Assembly (NCBI GenBank): GCA_029216955.1
Contig: JANAVB010005597.1
Coordinates: forward strand, 43,130,035-43,194,034
DNA length: 64,000 bases
Direction of reading: 5' to 3'
DNA from: Iris pallida
Taxonomy: Eukaryota > Streptophyta > Magnoliopsida > Asparagales > Iridaceae
The notes under the pieces are model-generated. The model was not told the origin of the DNA. It saw only the letters and a list, made by a program, of their open reading frames with translations, and did not search any database. Of the stretch, positions 23,701 to 34,890 are shown piece after piece (the first letter of the stretch is position 1; the number at the start of each line of letters is the position of its first letter). A program made the position numbers and the translations under genes.

Positions 23701-24092
23701 ATGAACACTCTGGTAAGAAGAGCGTCATTTGGCTGGAGTTGAACAGTCATTACCTCGAAGTGATTGATAAACTGGCTTGGTGAGGTACTGCCGTCGAAGA
23801 GAGAGATTGTTGGGATTTTATATTTGGGAGGAAATGGGACTTCCTTCCATTCAACTGGGTATGGCTGCTTGATTCCCAACCTTTACAAGTGGTCATTCTC
23901 TTTGAAGGCTTCGAACTGAGTTCGCAAGAGTTTGACAGCTTCATTGACGTCTTCAGATGATGAAGAAGGAGCCGGCGGAGTCAGAGTAGTAGGAGAAGGA
24001 ACAGCATTATAAGCACTACCCCCAGCTGACTGACTAGGTATAGTTTGAACTTGTACTTGTACAAGAGGCATTTGAGAAGGTATTACCCCCAA
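20740..24092 (-). pseudogene. Tat gag and protease
   Basis: The gag capsid region is read from about 24092: VQVQVQTIPSQS, then YPVEWKEVPFPPKYKIP, FINHFEVM and FLERFYEGF. An in-frame TAA at 23883 and a one-base frameshift near 23544 (poly-A run, IKQK|INET) break it. From 23499 the frame runs open for 919 codons: the gag C-terminus, a Cys-His motif (YCVYHRFIGHPTRACY), a retropepsin with active site LIDPGSALSIMP (plus about 22041-22061) and LLGRPFLHEH, three tandem SSEPLV(I/V)DL repeats (21335-21510), and a Gly-rich patch (SGLNYGKGRK) near 20900. A TAG at 20740 separates it from RT in the same frame. The active-site DPGS replaces the more common DSGS or DTGS. Confidence 0.88.
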
Positions 24093-26083
24093 CCAGCATT
24101 GACAGGTACTGAAGATACTATGATTTTCGGACTCAAAGTAGGTACAGTCGGTGGTGTGGCATGTTGGGCCACAATGATAGAATGCATACTAGCAACCATT
24201 TCAGCTATGGTCTTTAGCTTGTCTTCAAGTACAGCGATTCGCTGTTCTTGATTTGCGGATGTTGAAGCATCTTGGTCTTCATTAACAACATATGCAGTGA
24301 CTTCTCTTGGTACAGTGGATGACATTGTTTGTTCAAAACTTTCGCTATATGCATCATAGTCGGAGAAAGAGTCCTCTCCTGACTGAGAAAGAGGGAAATG
24401 ACCAGAAGGATCTTGAGGAAGATTCCTTTGACCGATTGTATCTCGGCTTCGGGAACGAGTATGTTGGAATACTACCTCGGAAGATTCTTGAAGTAGATCC
24501 AAATATCGCTGGCTTGGCTTGCGAGGTTTGCCGTGCTTAGAGCATCTTTTACCTCCAGTGTCTCGGGAAGTCATGTTGACAGAAGCATACAAGACTTCGT
24601 CTTCCTCTGACATAGGTTCAGATTTAGCAAAAGTCAGACGATCAAAGACAGATCGTTTTGTTGTTTGACAGCAACATTGGATGATGACTTTATGATTACA
24701 ATGATGATCAGATGGTTGAGATGGAGGTGTTGAAATATTGTCCCATTTTTGTCTAAGATATTCTCGGAGATCAGAAACCATACTGGGACGGGAAAAGGTT
24801 CGAGAAATGTGTTCTTTAACAACATTCAGAACATGGTTTCGATTCTTCAAATGTTTTGTCCCCTGTGTGTACAAGGAAGTGCTCACCTCATTGGCATAGG
24901 TATCGGGATTTTTGACCTTGGAGGTTTGTTTCTGATGATATTTGATCTTCGGCATTGGCTGTTTGCGTTTTACCGAAGTGGGTCCATTGAGATAAGTTCG
25001 AAGATAAGAAAATTCACCCCTAGGGGTTTCTGTCTGAGACACTAACAGTTTTCCTTGTCTGGAACGGGAAATTTTGAGAGTCGGGAGATCATGGAATTCT
25101 GCTACCGGAGTAGGCAAAATACCCCTTTGATCAGTACAAGTTCTCTTGTTATAAAGGAAAGAAGAATCCTTGTTTGAAAGAGTTCTGGTACTGATTGGTG
25201 CCAAAGCACATTCAGATGGATCCTCTTCAGTAAAGACTGAAGAAGATTGAGAAAAGACCAAAGGGCATTTTCCTTTGTTTTGAGATGAAGGGTTAGCTAA
25301 AGAGCGTTTCCCTCTATTGTCTTCCAAGTCATGGGACAAGGAAGTTTGAGAAAAGACCAACGGGCCTTTTCCTTTGTTTTGAAGAAAAAGACGAATAGCC
25401 AAAGGACTACCCCCAGTGGATTGCGCAGGAGCAATAGTGTGTTTGGGAAGAGGAGCAGAATCTCTTCCTTTGTTGTGAGAAGAGGAGAGTTTAGCCAAAA
25501 GGCTGTCACTCTTGGATTGCGCAGGAATGCTTTGCGTATGAGTTCTGGCCACAAAAACTATGGTTTGCGCATCAGGAGTTCTTGCCACAGAGTGCTTAGG
25601 TTGCACTCTGGTTGCTGGAGTGTTGGATTGTGCAGGAAAACTTGCTGCCAACTGCGCCAGGGACATAGGAGTCTTGTATTTTGACAAGGCAGCATATGAA
25701 GTGGCCTGTGCAACATTTGCAACAGATTGCGCAGCAGTAGTTGGAACAGACTGTGCAATAGTGGCTGAGACAGACTGTGCAACAGTTGGCACAGCAGATT
25801 GTGCACTAGTCTGGCTAGCAGACTGTACAACAGAGTGCGCAGCAGTCTTTGTGGCAATACTTCCAGATTGTGCAGCAGTCTTGGAGACCCATACTGAGCG
25901 CACTTTGCTCTTGGCCGAAGTGGTTGCAGTACGGGGAGTGGTCTTGGAGTTGAGCATCGTCTCGTAGGCTGTCTGGTTGACTTTAACAACCAGCGTCTTC
26001 TGCGTCTTCCCGATAGACGCTACGTTACATTGAGTTGTCACTTCCTCGTCGGAGGAGAAAGTCGTCCCCAGCAGAGTCGCCAT
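24083..26083 (-). CDS. Tat extra 5' ORF (ORF1), 666 codons, intact
   Basis: This frame is open from an ATG whose first codons overlap the primer-binding site (ATGGCGACTCTGCTGGGG) to a TGA-free end at 24083, where it overlaps the start of the gag frame by about 10 bases. Ogre and related Tat elements are known for an ORF of unknown function at this position. Residues about 60-170 are Ala/Gln/Ser/Val-rich with repeated AQS words. The middle has short repeats (NKGK(R/G)PLVFSQ). The C-terminal third is hydrophilic and ends in a short helical IAVLEDKLKTIAEMVASM stretch. No domain is recognised. It is the only long pol-strand frame of this element without a stop. Confidence 0.75.
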   Translation of the reverse strand: MATLLGTTFSSDEEVTTQCNVASIGKTQKTLVVKVNQTAYETMLNSKTTPRTATTSAKSKVRSVWVSKTAAQSGSIATKTAAHSVVQSASQTSAQSAVPTVAQSVSATIAQSVPTTAAQSVANVAQATSYAALSKYKTPMSLAQLAASFPAQSNTPATRVQPKHSVARTPDAQTIVFVARTHTQSIPAQSKSDSLLAKLSSSHNKGRDSAPLPKHTIAPAQSTGGSPLAIRLFLQNKGKGPLVFSQTSLSHDLEDNRGKRSLANPSSQNKGKCPLVFSQSSSVFTEEDPSECALAPISTRTLSNKDSSFLYNKRTCTDQRGILPTPVAEFHDLPTLKISRSRQGKLLVSQTETPRGEFSYLRTYLNGPTSVKRKQPMPKIKYHQKQTSKVKNPDTYANEVSTSLYTQGTKHLKNRNHVLNVVKEHISRTFSRPSMVSDLREYLRQKWDNISTPPSQPSDHHCNHKVIIQCCCQTTKRSVFDRLTFAKSEPMSEEDEVLYASVNMTSRDTGGKRCSKHGKPRKPSQRYLDLLQESSEVVFQHTRSRSRDTIGQRNLPQDPSGHFPLSQSGEDSFSDYDAYSESFEQTMSSTVPREVTAYVVNEDQDASTSANQEQRIAVLEDKLKTIAEMVASMHSIIVAQHATPPTVPTLSPKIIVSSVPVNAGWG
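26064..26082 (-). other. Primer-binding site of the Tat element
   Basis: On the minus strand the 5' LTR ends GCAAACA, two or three bases follow, then TGGCGACTCTGCTGGGGAC. The position and the TGG start are those of a tRNA-complementary primer site. Ogre-like elements often use an Arg tRNA, but I cannot confirm the tRNA here. The ATG of ORF1 overlaps it. Confidence 0.75.
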
Positions 26084-26085
26084 TT

Positions 26086-26991
26086 TGTTTGCAAAAACAA
26101 AAGTATGAACCTTTATTGATACAAACTTTGTAAAAGATTACAATTTGAATTCTGGGAATGGTACAACTTTAGGAATCCAATCTAGATGACGATTGCTTTA
26201 TCCCTTGGACGATGTGAACTTTGAAGACGAAACCTTTGAAGTTGAAAGCAACTCTGGAAACTGAAGGCAAAAGCCTCGGATGTTGAAGGTAAAAGCCTCG
26301 GAAGAATGCAGCAGCACTTGGGCAAGAACTTCTGAACTCTCTGATCTCTGATTATTGATTCGTGATCCCCTTGAATGAAGACTTGAAACTCTATTTATAG
26401 AGTTCTGAGAAATAACTAACTTTTAGTTATTCTGGACTGCGCATGATGGATTGCGCAGCAATTGGTTTGCGCAGCCATGGACTGCGCAGGCAGTTGTTGG
26501 ATCATGGGTTAACTGTCTTGGACACATGGCATCATTCGATTGAAATGCGCATGATCGTGCATAGGCAGTTGCCACGAAATGAGCAATTGATGGCATGAAT
26601 GCCATGTGTACTTTATCATTTGTACTGGTAGAACGCGCACATTGAACTGCACAGACTTTGGTTTGCGCCGACTTCACTTGCGCAGGAAATAGATTGCGCC
26701 GACTTGATTTGCGCAGACATGGATTGCGCTGCCAGCTGTCCTCGAGCGCCGTGCTGCATGATTAAACGAACGGCCGTCTCGATCTTCGTGCTGTCAGTTG
26801 TCAGAAGATTTGATTTGTGTCAGATAATGATGACTTTTGCCACGTCAGCTTGCGCAGTTGAGAGTGTGCGCAATCGATCCTGCGCAATCTGAATGGTGCG
26901 CAATCTGTTGTCTGCGCAAATCATGTAAAAGTTGTATTTCTTGATTTTTTGACTTTGTTGATGTGTGCCATTTGATTTTTTAGGACCTACA
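26086..26991 (-). repeat. 5' LTR of the Tat element
   Basis: 906 bp, same length as the other LTR with 17 differences by my count, all transitions. It carries the same run of TGCGCA hexamers (26450-26900). Confidence 0.96.
26391..26400 (-). promoter_or_regulatory. TATA box of the Tat 5' LTR
   Basis: The sequence CTATAAATAG on the minus strand (CTATTTATAG on plus) drives the retrotransposon transcript. It lies about 300 bases before the end of the LTR and is conserved in the other LTR. The core is palindromic, so it could in principle support transcription both ways. Confidence 0.65.
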
Positions 26992-27175
26992 ATATAGTGT
27001 GCTTGGATTCCAGTGTTATTGACAGTCGTGATTTAAACTTTCGATTTTTGTTCATTTTTAGAATAGTAACGCTTTATGGTTAATTTCAGCTTTTTTTTTA
27101 TCACCAGTATTTGTATAGGATGGTAGATTGCCTTACAACCCGATGATTTATTATTTTTTTCTTATCTTTTCCAGA

Positions 27176-27763
27176 ATGGCACCCATGACCAGAGTATGTC
27201 CCCAGTGCACAGCTGCAATTCCGGATGAGACCGAGGTTGTACTTTCCCCTTCTATTGCTCAGGAGGTGTTAGCAGCCTCATCGGAGAACTTTTCCCCATC
27301 TCCTATCCTTCAGGAGAGGACTGCAGTTCAGCCGGAGACTGAGGGCCTTCTTTTGCCTCCCAGAGTGGTACCCCATGACATTCCTGATGGAGCTCATATT
27401 TACAGACTTCTTCAGGATGTGCAGGAGGTGCAGAGACTTCAGGCCGAGCTTATGAGAGAGCAGAGTCTCAGTTTTCAACTGTTATGGGATTACATGCATT
27501 CGAGGGAGGCGCCTAGTCCCAAGAGAGGCTTTCAGTTTAGACCGGCCTATCCAGTTCAGATTCCTGTCCAGCAGAGACCAGCTGAGCGAGTGCCTACCTG
27601 TACTTTCTGTAAGAAGCTTGGGCACGTATGGAAGGACTGTAGGAAGAGACTAGGATTGTGCCTATTTTGTGGGTCAGCTGCACACAAGATACGAGACTGT
27701 CCTACTACACTTGTCCATAGTCGAGGCCTACCTCAGGGAGAGAGTTCCAGCTACCAGACCTAG
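27176..27763 (+). CDS. Gag with two zinc knuckles (gag-only gypsy element)
   Basis: 196 codons from the ATG at 27176, preceded by TTTTCCAG, which looks like a splice acceptor. The first two thirds are acidic and helical (LLQDVQEVQRLQAELMREQ). The C-terminus has two CCHC knuckles, CTFCKKLGHVWKDC and CLFCGSAAHKIRDC, which bind the element RNA. The capsid region is much shorter than in a full gypsy gag. The two-knuckle layout matches the gag of the Tekay element at 36057-36158. No protease or polymerase follows before the 3' LTR, so this is a non-autonomous gag-only element. The frame is intact. Confidence 0.75.
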   Translation: MAPMTRVCPQCTAAIPDETEVVLSPSIAQEVLAASSENFSPSPILQERTAVQPETEGLLLPPRVVPHDIPDGAHIYRLLQDVQEVQRLQAELMREQSLSFQLLWDYMHSREAPSPKRGFQFRPAYPVQIPVQQRPAERVPTCTFCKKLGHVWKDCRKRLGLCLFCGSAAHKIRDCPTTLVHSRGLPQGESSSYQT

Positions 27764-28027
27764 TAGAGGTGAGTTCTTCACCCATACATTATCCTATCTT
27801 GATGATTACTGTACCCTACCATAATGTTTGTATGTTTGATACCTTATGACTACTTTTGATCTAGTATGACTTTAGTAGCTAGACGAGACTCCAGACTGAT
27901 TACCTGCCATAACCCTGTATGATTTTTTTTCAACTGCATGATTTAGATAAGTTTTCTTAAGACCATGATTATTGGGGATTTGATCTAGAAAGAGTAGGAT
28001 CATCTTAATTTCGAGGATAAAATTATT

Positions 28028-28043
28028 TTAAGGAGGGTAGACT
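28028..28043 (+). other. Polypurine tract of the gag-only element
   Basis: TTTTAAGGAGGGTAGACT directly precedes the 3' LTR start TGTAGC. The Tekay element has the closely similar TTTTAAGGTGGATAGAGT in the same place (39877-39894). Confidence 0.75.
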
Positions 28044-31000
28044 TGTAGCACCCACTTTTTGAAATAAGGGTATTTAAGTCATTTTAGTCATTTTGTGATT
28101 TTCTAGATATTATTGACTTGTGTTTGATTTAGCTTTTGGTTTAACTTTAGAAAATCCACATTAGAGGCTAACCATGACATATGAGGATTATCTAGCTAAT
28201 TAGAATTTATTTTAGGCTTTGGTTCAACCTAGAAGGCCATTTGACTATTTGTAGGCTATTTAATTAATTGGCCTTTTAAGCCTTTCTGTTAATGGACTTA
28301 AACTCAACTTAGATAGAGAAGAGGGGCCCATGAACCAACCCTAACCCTAGTAGGACTTGTATGGCCGGCCAAAATAGGAAACCCCCCTCCCTATATAAGC
28401 ATTACATTAGTTTTGACACCCCATTTACAAAACCCTAGTTTCCAGCTCTCCAAAACCCTAACTTTCTCATCCGACCTCCGTTTCATCTCAAACGAAGTGC
28501 GTTGTGATCGTGGGAAGGAGGAGAATTTGCTGGAGCATTGCTAGCAAGGAGTTGGAGGTGTTTGCTCGGTGGAAACTGGTCGTCTCATTGATCGAGGAGT
28601 CAGTTTCATTGGTATTTCAACTCTCAATAGGTAAACACCTAAACACTATAGTTTCTCCTGATTTTTCTTCATGGTAGCATGCATCTAGGTACCCAAGACC
28701 CACCCATGAAGTTTGGTTAAGTTTCGTGTCTGTTTGATAGGCGTGTCGGACACGTATCGGATTAGGGTTTAATGTGTTCGATAAATTGTCGCTTAGATTT
28801 CAATACTATTATTATTGCAAACTAATTTCACGATTTGATAGCCCTAGATGTAGGGATTCCTAAACCCTATATTTGTGCAAGAGTCGACGCGTATTCGTGT
28901 CCAAAACTGGACACGCACGTGCAGCACGAGGATCGCGCGCGTGTCCTGCTGCTGCCGTGTCCGTTCCCGCTGGACACGGCGACTCGACGTGAAAAAATTG
29001 GTGAGTGGCTAGGGTCCATGTCTGACATGGTGCTCTAAAATTTTGGTGGGGTTTCGTGGAGAATCGAAGGAAAAATCGACGTGGCATCGATTTCGGCCTG
29101 TCGCGCGCGCGTTGGTTAGCAGCGTCCGATACGCACGTCGTGCGGCTCGGACACGTGTCGAGAGTCCAGTGCAGACACGTGGACGTGTAGCCCTATAGGT
29201 GGGCTACGTGTACGAGCAACCACGTGTCCTAATTTGCTCTGTGTCGAGCCCTAGGTCATGTGACACGCGTGCACGAGAACTGGATCCCAGTTGGGCATGC
29301 ACGTATCCTGGACACTTTGTGTCCTATTTCTTGGACACAGTGACACCTGCACCTCATGTTCAAACATGTGACACTTTACCAACCATTGGTTTCGAGCATT
29401 AGTTGGTTTTTCGATGTTTTAGGTCATGTTAAGCTTTGGATAGAGTATCGAGTTTTAGGTTTCAGAACTTGTTTTTACTGTTTCAGTTTCCTTTTTTATT
29501 CTGATTATTTCGAATGTATTTTCTGGGTAAAACCCAACCTACAGATCCTTTTTAACCCCATCTATGTGATACCTATTAGCTTGCAACATCGAGAGGGTTG
29601 AGTTCGAGTTTTGGTTTGAGTATCGGGTTAATTCAACTTTCTCTTTCCTGTTTCAGTTTCCTGTTGTTAATATGTTTTGTTCAGTTTAGAATGTAATTCC
29701 TGTATTAGCCAAACCTACAGAACCTATTTGACCACAAGTATGTCATACCTATTAGTTGCATGATGGATAGGCTATGATTCGAGTTGGTTTAGATATAGGG
29801 TATTTGGGTTGTACCTAAATAGGATATCAAAAAAGATAGCTAGATTTCCTGTAATTGAGATTTAGAGAGTAGGTATTTGACTATGGCTGATATTGGGTTG
29901 AATTAGGCTTGATTTAAGACTGAGTTCAGTTTCAATACTTGTTAGTTAGGATTTGGGGTTAATGCCAAGTTTAGTTGACTGATTAAGTTGGAATTGGTTA
30001 CACCAAGTTCAGATTTTAGGTTGACTTTAGGTTCAGATTTTAGGTTGACTGATTTCAGTGATGCCTAGTATAGTTAGCTATTAGTCCAATTTGTTAATAC
30101 AAGTTTAGTTAGGATTTGTAATGTCCAGTTTAGTTAATTGATTAGTTTAGGATGGTTTGTTGAAGATTAGAATAGAAATCTGATTTTGAGTGTATTAATA
30201 GTTGGTAGGATTTTGGTATTAAGATGCACTTTGGTAATTGATATGTAGGACACGTATCTTGATAAATTGGTATTGATACTCTAAGATAGCAATTTTCACC
30301 TTTAGCTTGAAAAACCTAAGATACCACCAACTCAATACCCAAAATCAACTCTAAGACTAGTAGTGACCTAAAATTTGACTTGTAGACTAGTTGACCAAAC
30401 TTTGACCTAGTTTGACTAGTCTGGTTGACCAAAGTTGACCCAAGGTTGACTTTGACTTAGATTGCCCCAAATCATGTAGAAATTGCATTGAAGGCTTTCC
30501 TTATGATATTTTAGACTGTATTATGACATGTGGTTGTTTTAAATAGGATCTTATTACGCCAGTCCAGTCACTTTTCATCATCAGCAGTTCGGATTGCCAG
30601 ACGAGTACATTCTCTGATCTTTTCATGCTTCTTTGGATATATACTCTTGTTATAGACTAGTATACTTGATGCCGACACGACGTTCACACGAATCAGTACC
30701 CTCTGGATCTTTTCATGCGATGTTATCCCCTCGGATACATCGAGTATGTCATGTTCATGTACTTTATCATGGTCATCATGTACTCTATGTATTCACATTT
30801 ATCTATGTGCACTCATATGTTATTCATGTACAATCATGACCATATGAGCTCCATGTATACAGTAGTTGTTATCCATGTGCAATAACATAACATGCTTTGA
30901 TCCTTGTGTATTGGTTGGGGGCAGGAAGAGTGTAGTTGGTTATGTGATCATTATCCCCAGTAGTTATCCATGTGCATTCCGTAGCTGTATCTATGTGCAA

Positions 31001-31620
31001 CCCAAGCTGTTTACATAACAAATTCATGCTCTGATTCACGTAGAAGGTTATATTCTTATTTATCATATTATATCTCAGTTTATATCTTCTCTCTGGTTGA
31101 TTTCTCTTTACAGCGATTCATGTATAGTTTTCTATAGCTTGTTTTATATGTCCATTCCTGATATGAACTGTTGTGAGAGATATGTGCTCGTTCCTTCCTG
31201 ACTGGGCATGTTGAAAATTTTACAGGTGATGATGAGGAGTACGGTCCTACTTATTATGGCATTGGCTTAGATGACACTGGCGACGTGGACCCACAGGAGG
31301 ATCCCACAGTCGATGAGGACTTGTCCATAGTCTAGCTGAGACTTAGTACTTATTTGTATTTTCTGTTTGAGACTTTATGAGTTGTACTAGAGATTATTTC
31401 TGGTGGTTTATACCTAGACTTTTATTGTGACTCTCTTGAGATTCATTTTTCTATTCCATCTTAGTATTGTGATTGAGTTACTATTATTACTCTCCATTCG
31501 GAGTTTATTTTAGCCTGTGTTAGATACTGTGACTCAGGACAGCGTTCTACCGCCGACACTGCGACGTAGGCTGGGCGTTCGTTGCTTCTCGTGCCCTTGC
31601 ACTGGGTGCGGGTCGTGACA
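28044..31620 (+). repeat. 3' LTR of the gag-only gypsy element
   Basis: 3577 bp, nearly identical to 3903-7480, followed by the CACAG duplication. Open frames here mirror those in the 5' LTR and are not genes. Confidence 0.95.
31225..31335 (+). other. Short acidic exon-like frame, 3' LTR copy
   Basis: Same frame as at 7085-7195, preceded by TTTTACAG, here an even better splice acceptor. Of 36 residues about four differ (for example Asp-Val for Asp-Ala) and the stop is kept. Confidence 0.35.
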
Positions 31621-32066
31621 CACAGCATAACAAAAATATACATTATATTTTTTTTATTTTTTTCAGTATTCTGCGACGGATAGCGACGTTTAGCGACGGA
31701 TAAGGAACGTTGCTATACGTCGCTAATTAGTGACGTTACTTCGTTGTACATCGCCACCTTGCTGACGTGGCAGGCATGCCACGTCATCACGTAAATAGAA
31801 CTAAACGTCGCTAAGTAGTCGCACTACGTCGCTAAATTTGCGACGTCATGATTTTGTTGCTCGCCGTCCCTAAATTTGCGACGACCCAGCGACACGACGA
31901 TCACGTCGCAAATAGCGACGTAGGGCGACGAATGTGCCATCTGCGACTAGCTTAAAAGCGACCTTCATTTTTCGTCGTTAAAGTCGTCGCTAATTACGAT
32001 TAGTGACGTATTTTCCATTATTAGCGACGTATAATGACGTCGCTAATTTGCCTTATTTTAGTTGGG
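31621..32066 (+). mobile_element. Right end of the decayed CACTA element, subterminal repeats
   Basis: After the hairpin tail (31626-31665), the stretch from about 31672 is packed with GCGACG and CGTCGC words in both orientations (for example GATAGCGACGTTTAGCGACG, CGTCGCTAATTAG). These are the subterminal transposase-binding repeats of CACTA elements and resemble those of the second CACTA element at 46162-52085. The end ATTTTAGTTGGG at 32066 aligns with ATTTTGGTAGTG of an intact terminus, so the TIR has decayed. The left terminus is not visible in this window. Confidence 0.65.
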
Positions 32067-32073
32067 TCCAGTG

Positions 32074-32692
32074 GCGAATTTTAAAATATGAACCACATTC
32101 ATAATAAAAATATGTATTAAAAAACTAAAAAAATAATTGAAAAAAAGAGACTACCATCAATAGTATATAAGTCTAAAGTACTAACCACAATGGCTTCATG
32201 TTGGCGAGGCACATACTAGTTCTATTTTAGATACAAAATTATTAATATATTGATGTTTAAATTAATTATTTTTGGCCCACATGATCTCTGGGCCCTGGTT
32301 TTTACAAGCCTGCTTTGTATGCTTTCATGTTGTATGAATGCGACATAAGTCTAACTGGACACAGTGCCGCTGACACGACAATTGGTTTGTCAAGAACACA
32401 ACATCACCATATTCCTTTCCTAGAGTGATCTACTAGCTCAAAAAAGAGTCGAGGGATTATAATTATATAATATATTGTTCCACCAAGATAGCTGTATTGA
32501 TATAGAAAAGAACTTTACAATCTTCTGCATGGAAGTGAATATATTAGTATCAAATTTGGTACTTTTTATATAAGAAGTTGAAAGACAAGATAGAAAATGA
32601 ATGCAATTGGTCTAGCTTGTTTCAGTTGTTCCTTTAGATGTTCAAGTTCTTTGTTTTGAACTAAGGAAAGTTAAGTTGCTTTTGAAAAGTGA
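32074..32692. other. Unassigned AT-rich DNA, no gene seen
   Basis: No coding frame or element end. It continues, after removal of the Tekay insertion, into 42844-43319. It may be low-copy host DNA or an old unrecognised repeat. Confidence 0.4.
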
Positions 32693-32697
32693 TGTTT

Positions 32698-34890
32698 TAT
32701 GTTGACCATCGTTCGTATTACGTATTTTGGGATACGTGTACGTATCTGACTCGTATTGCATGTCTCCTGGCTTGGTTCGGCTTATTTGGGTTGGCTTGGT
32801 TCGGCTTGGGTTGCTTATTGGTTCATCATGAACCAAGGGGAGAACCCTTACCTACCACCACCATCCCCATTTATTAACCCAACACTCTTTCTCTCTCCTC
32901 ATTCACTCTTCTTCTTCCTCACCATTACTCTCCACCTACACCCAAGAGCCCTAGGCAAGTGCAACTTGCTTCATGATGGATCTGAAGTTTTATTGTTCCA
33001 TTCTCTTCTTTACATGATTATAAGCCTCTTTAGAACTTATAGTTTTTAAATTTTATGGATAGATTCTTCTAGATCTACGTTGTAACTTGGGGTTTCATAA
33101 GTTCATGGAGTTTTTCTTGGTTTTGATCTACTAAAACTTGTTATTTTCGAAAACTAATAGTTCCATGAGCAAGAGCACAAAATTTCGTATGAATTTGATT
33201 TTTGGTTCACCTCATTTCGAGTTAAAATGAAGTTTTTATGGCCAAAACAAGTTTTCTGAATTTTTCATGTCGGCAGAATGCGAATGTAAAATTTTACGCT
33301 GGAATCCTCCCCTTTTGCGTATTTTACGCAGAATTAAATTTTTGGGGTAAAAATTGCTCAGAATGACTATTTTTGCCTAGTTTAGCTATTTTCTAGCCAG
33401 AATTTTGAAAAACTTATAACATGAAAGTTTTAGATCTTTGTCTTGTCTTTCCGAATATCTCTGGAGCACCTCATTTTGGGTTCGTATGTGGAAGTTATGT
33501 CCCGTCTCCCCTGAGCCGCAGGATTCCTCCACAACTCTTGTACCCTGTTTATATTTAGTTATTGCATATACACTTATACCAGGTTAAATGTTAATTTTAA
33601 ATATGTTCCATGACAAAATGGTGACCAGTTGTGGTACACTTTTGGCAAATGATATGACATGATAGTGGCCCGTCGTGGCGCACTCTTGACAGTGAATTTG
33701 ACATGATATATATCTCGAATGCTGTTGCGACGGCTAGTATGTCATGACAGCATTGAATATGACATGACATGCTTATTGATGCTTGCCTTAACAATAACGA
33801 TCGGGGGTCCAGTTCTGTTCAGGCGAAGGGTTACAATCCCGATCCTTGTTTGGTTTAAGGGTTGTAACCTGGCTCCCGGAGCATTTCTGTGTCCTTTCTT
33901 CGTTTATTGTCTTATTGCAACCCCATGCCATGTTCGTCATGTTTTACCTTACCTTAATACCATGATTATTTATACTGGCCATAGCGATAAAGATCGGGGG
34001 TCCAGTTCTGTTCAGGCGAAGGATTACAACCCCGGTCCTTATTTGGTTTAAGGGATGTAACCTGTCTCCCGGAGCAGTTCTGTGTCCCCTCTTCGTTTAT
34101 TGTCTTCACTGTACCAATAGTATTTGAGACGAGTTTCTATTTAGGTGAAGGGCTGCAACCCCGGTCCTTGTTTGGTTTAAGGGTTATGACCTGGCTACTT
34201 GAATGGTTTTCTCGTACTCAGTTTACTGTTGTTATCTCTATTATTATCAGTTCTTTGTTTATTACCTTTAATATTCTATTGTGATATGCTGGTTTTAGTT
34301 CCTAAGCGAAGCCTCCTTTGTGGCACTTGCTCTTTCTGGGGTCTGACCCAGCTGGTTTTGTGTGGCCAGATATCGGAGCAGCACCAGAGGATCCACCTGT
34401 CTTCCAGCCAGATGGTGACTACCAGGCATAACCCTGGCAACGAGTGGGTTTCTTTTTTTTCTCCCACTTTATTGTAAAAATTATTCTTTTGAGGCATTTA
34501 GCTGGCGAGCACATGTTAGCCCGTATTGCACCTTTATTTACTGTCTGCCTACGGGCTGTATCATGATTGACAGATCCTAGGGTTGATTATGTATGACTGA
34601 ACTCTTGCTAGTCTTAACATTTTGTACGACTAGCTTCATGATCATCCAATATGTAATATATGGGACGCCTTGCTGTTATATATTTGGTGCTCTGACATCT
34701 TATAACTATTATTGATTGCTTGAGATTTAGACAATAGGCTGGTTCATGACCATAGGAGACTGTTGGCTTGTAGTTAAACCCTCATGTATCTAGACAGTCG
34801 TGACCGTATAGCGAGGTGGGTTGTACTTCAATATGCGTAGCTGGCTATGTACGCCCCCGCTCTCTAATATTCTGGTTCTGGAGCGTTACA
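32698..34890 (+). repeat. 5' LTR of the Tekay element
   Basis: 2193 bp. It contains three tandem-like copies of a GGGGTCCAGTTCTGTTCAGG ... GGTTTAAGGGTTGTAACCTG block (about 33808, 34000 and 34128 onward). It lacks both the 60-bp repeat array and about 460 bp present in the 3' LTR near 41250-41715. Confidence 0.92.
34339..34431 (+). other. Short acidic exon-like frame in the Tekay LTR
   Basis: Reads GSDPAGFVWPDIGAAPEDPP and onward to a TAA, 30 residues. The frame and stop are kept in the other LTR at 42287-42379. Its place in the LTR and its acidic composition parallel the frame in the gag-only element LTR. Confidence 0.35.

Larger units (their letters stand above)
10194..26991 (-). mobile_element. 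Tat-type (Ogre/Retand-like) Ty3/gypsy retrotransposon with antisense genes
   Basis: Two 906-bp LTRs (10194-11099 and 26086-26991) have TG...CA ends and TSD ATATA on both sides. On the minus strand the order is 5' LTR, primer site, ORF1, gag, protease, RT, RNase H, a second archaeal-type RNase H, integrase, a long 3' region, polypurine tract, 3' LTR. An extra 5' ORF, the second RNase H and a very long 3' region with antisense ORFs are known Tat-lineage traits. I counted 17 differences between the LTRs (1.9%), so insertion is recent, yet the coding frames carry several lesions. The plus strand of the 3' region encodes a spliced plant-mobile-domain gene and a second small unit. Confidence 0.95.
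3903..31620 (+). mobile_element. Gag-only (TR-GAG-like) gypsy retrotransposon, interrupted by a Tat element
   Basis: Two long LTRs (3903-7480 and 28044-31620) begin TGTAGCACCCAC and end GGTGCGGGTCGT(A/G)ACA. The five bases before the first (CACAG, 3898-3902) are repeated after the second (31621-31625), so the whole is one insertion. Without the Tat element nested at 10194-26991 the element is about 10.9 kb. The internal region has a gag ORF with two zinc knuckles but no protease, RT, RNase H or integrase, so it must have depended on enzymes from another element. The nearby Tekay element shares very similar primer-binding and polypurine sequences and is a plausible helper. Confidence 0.93.
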
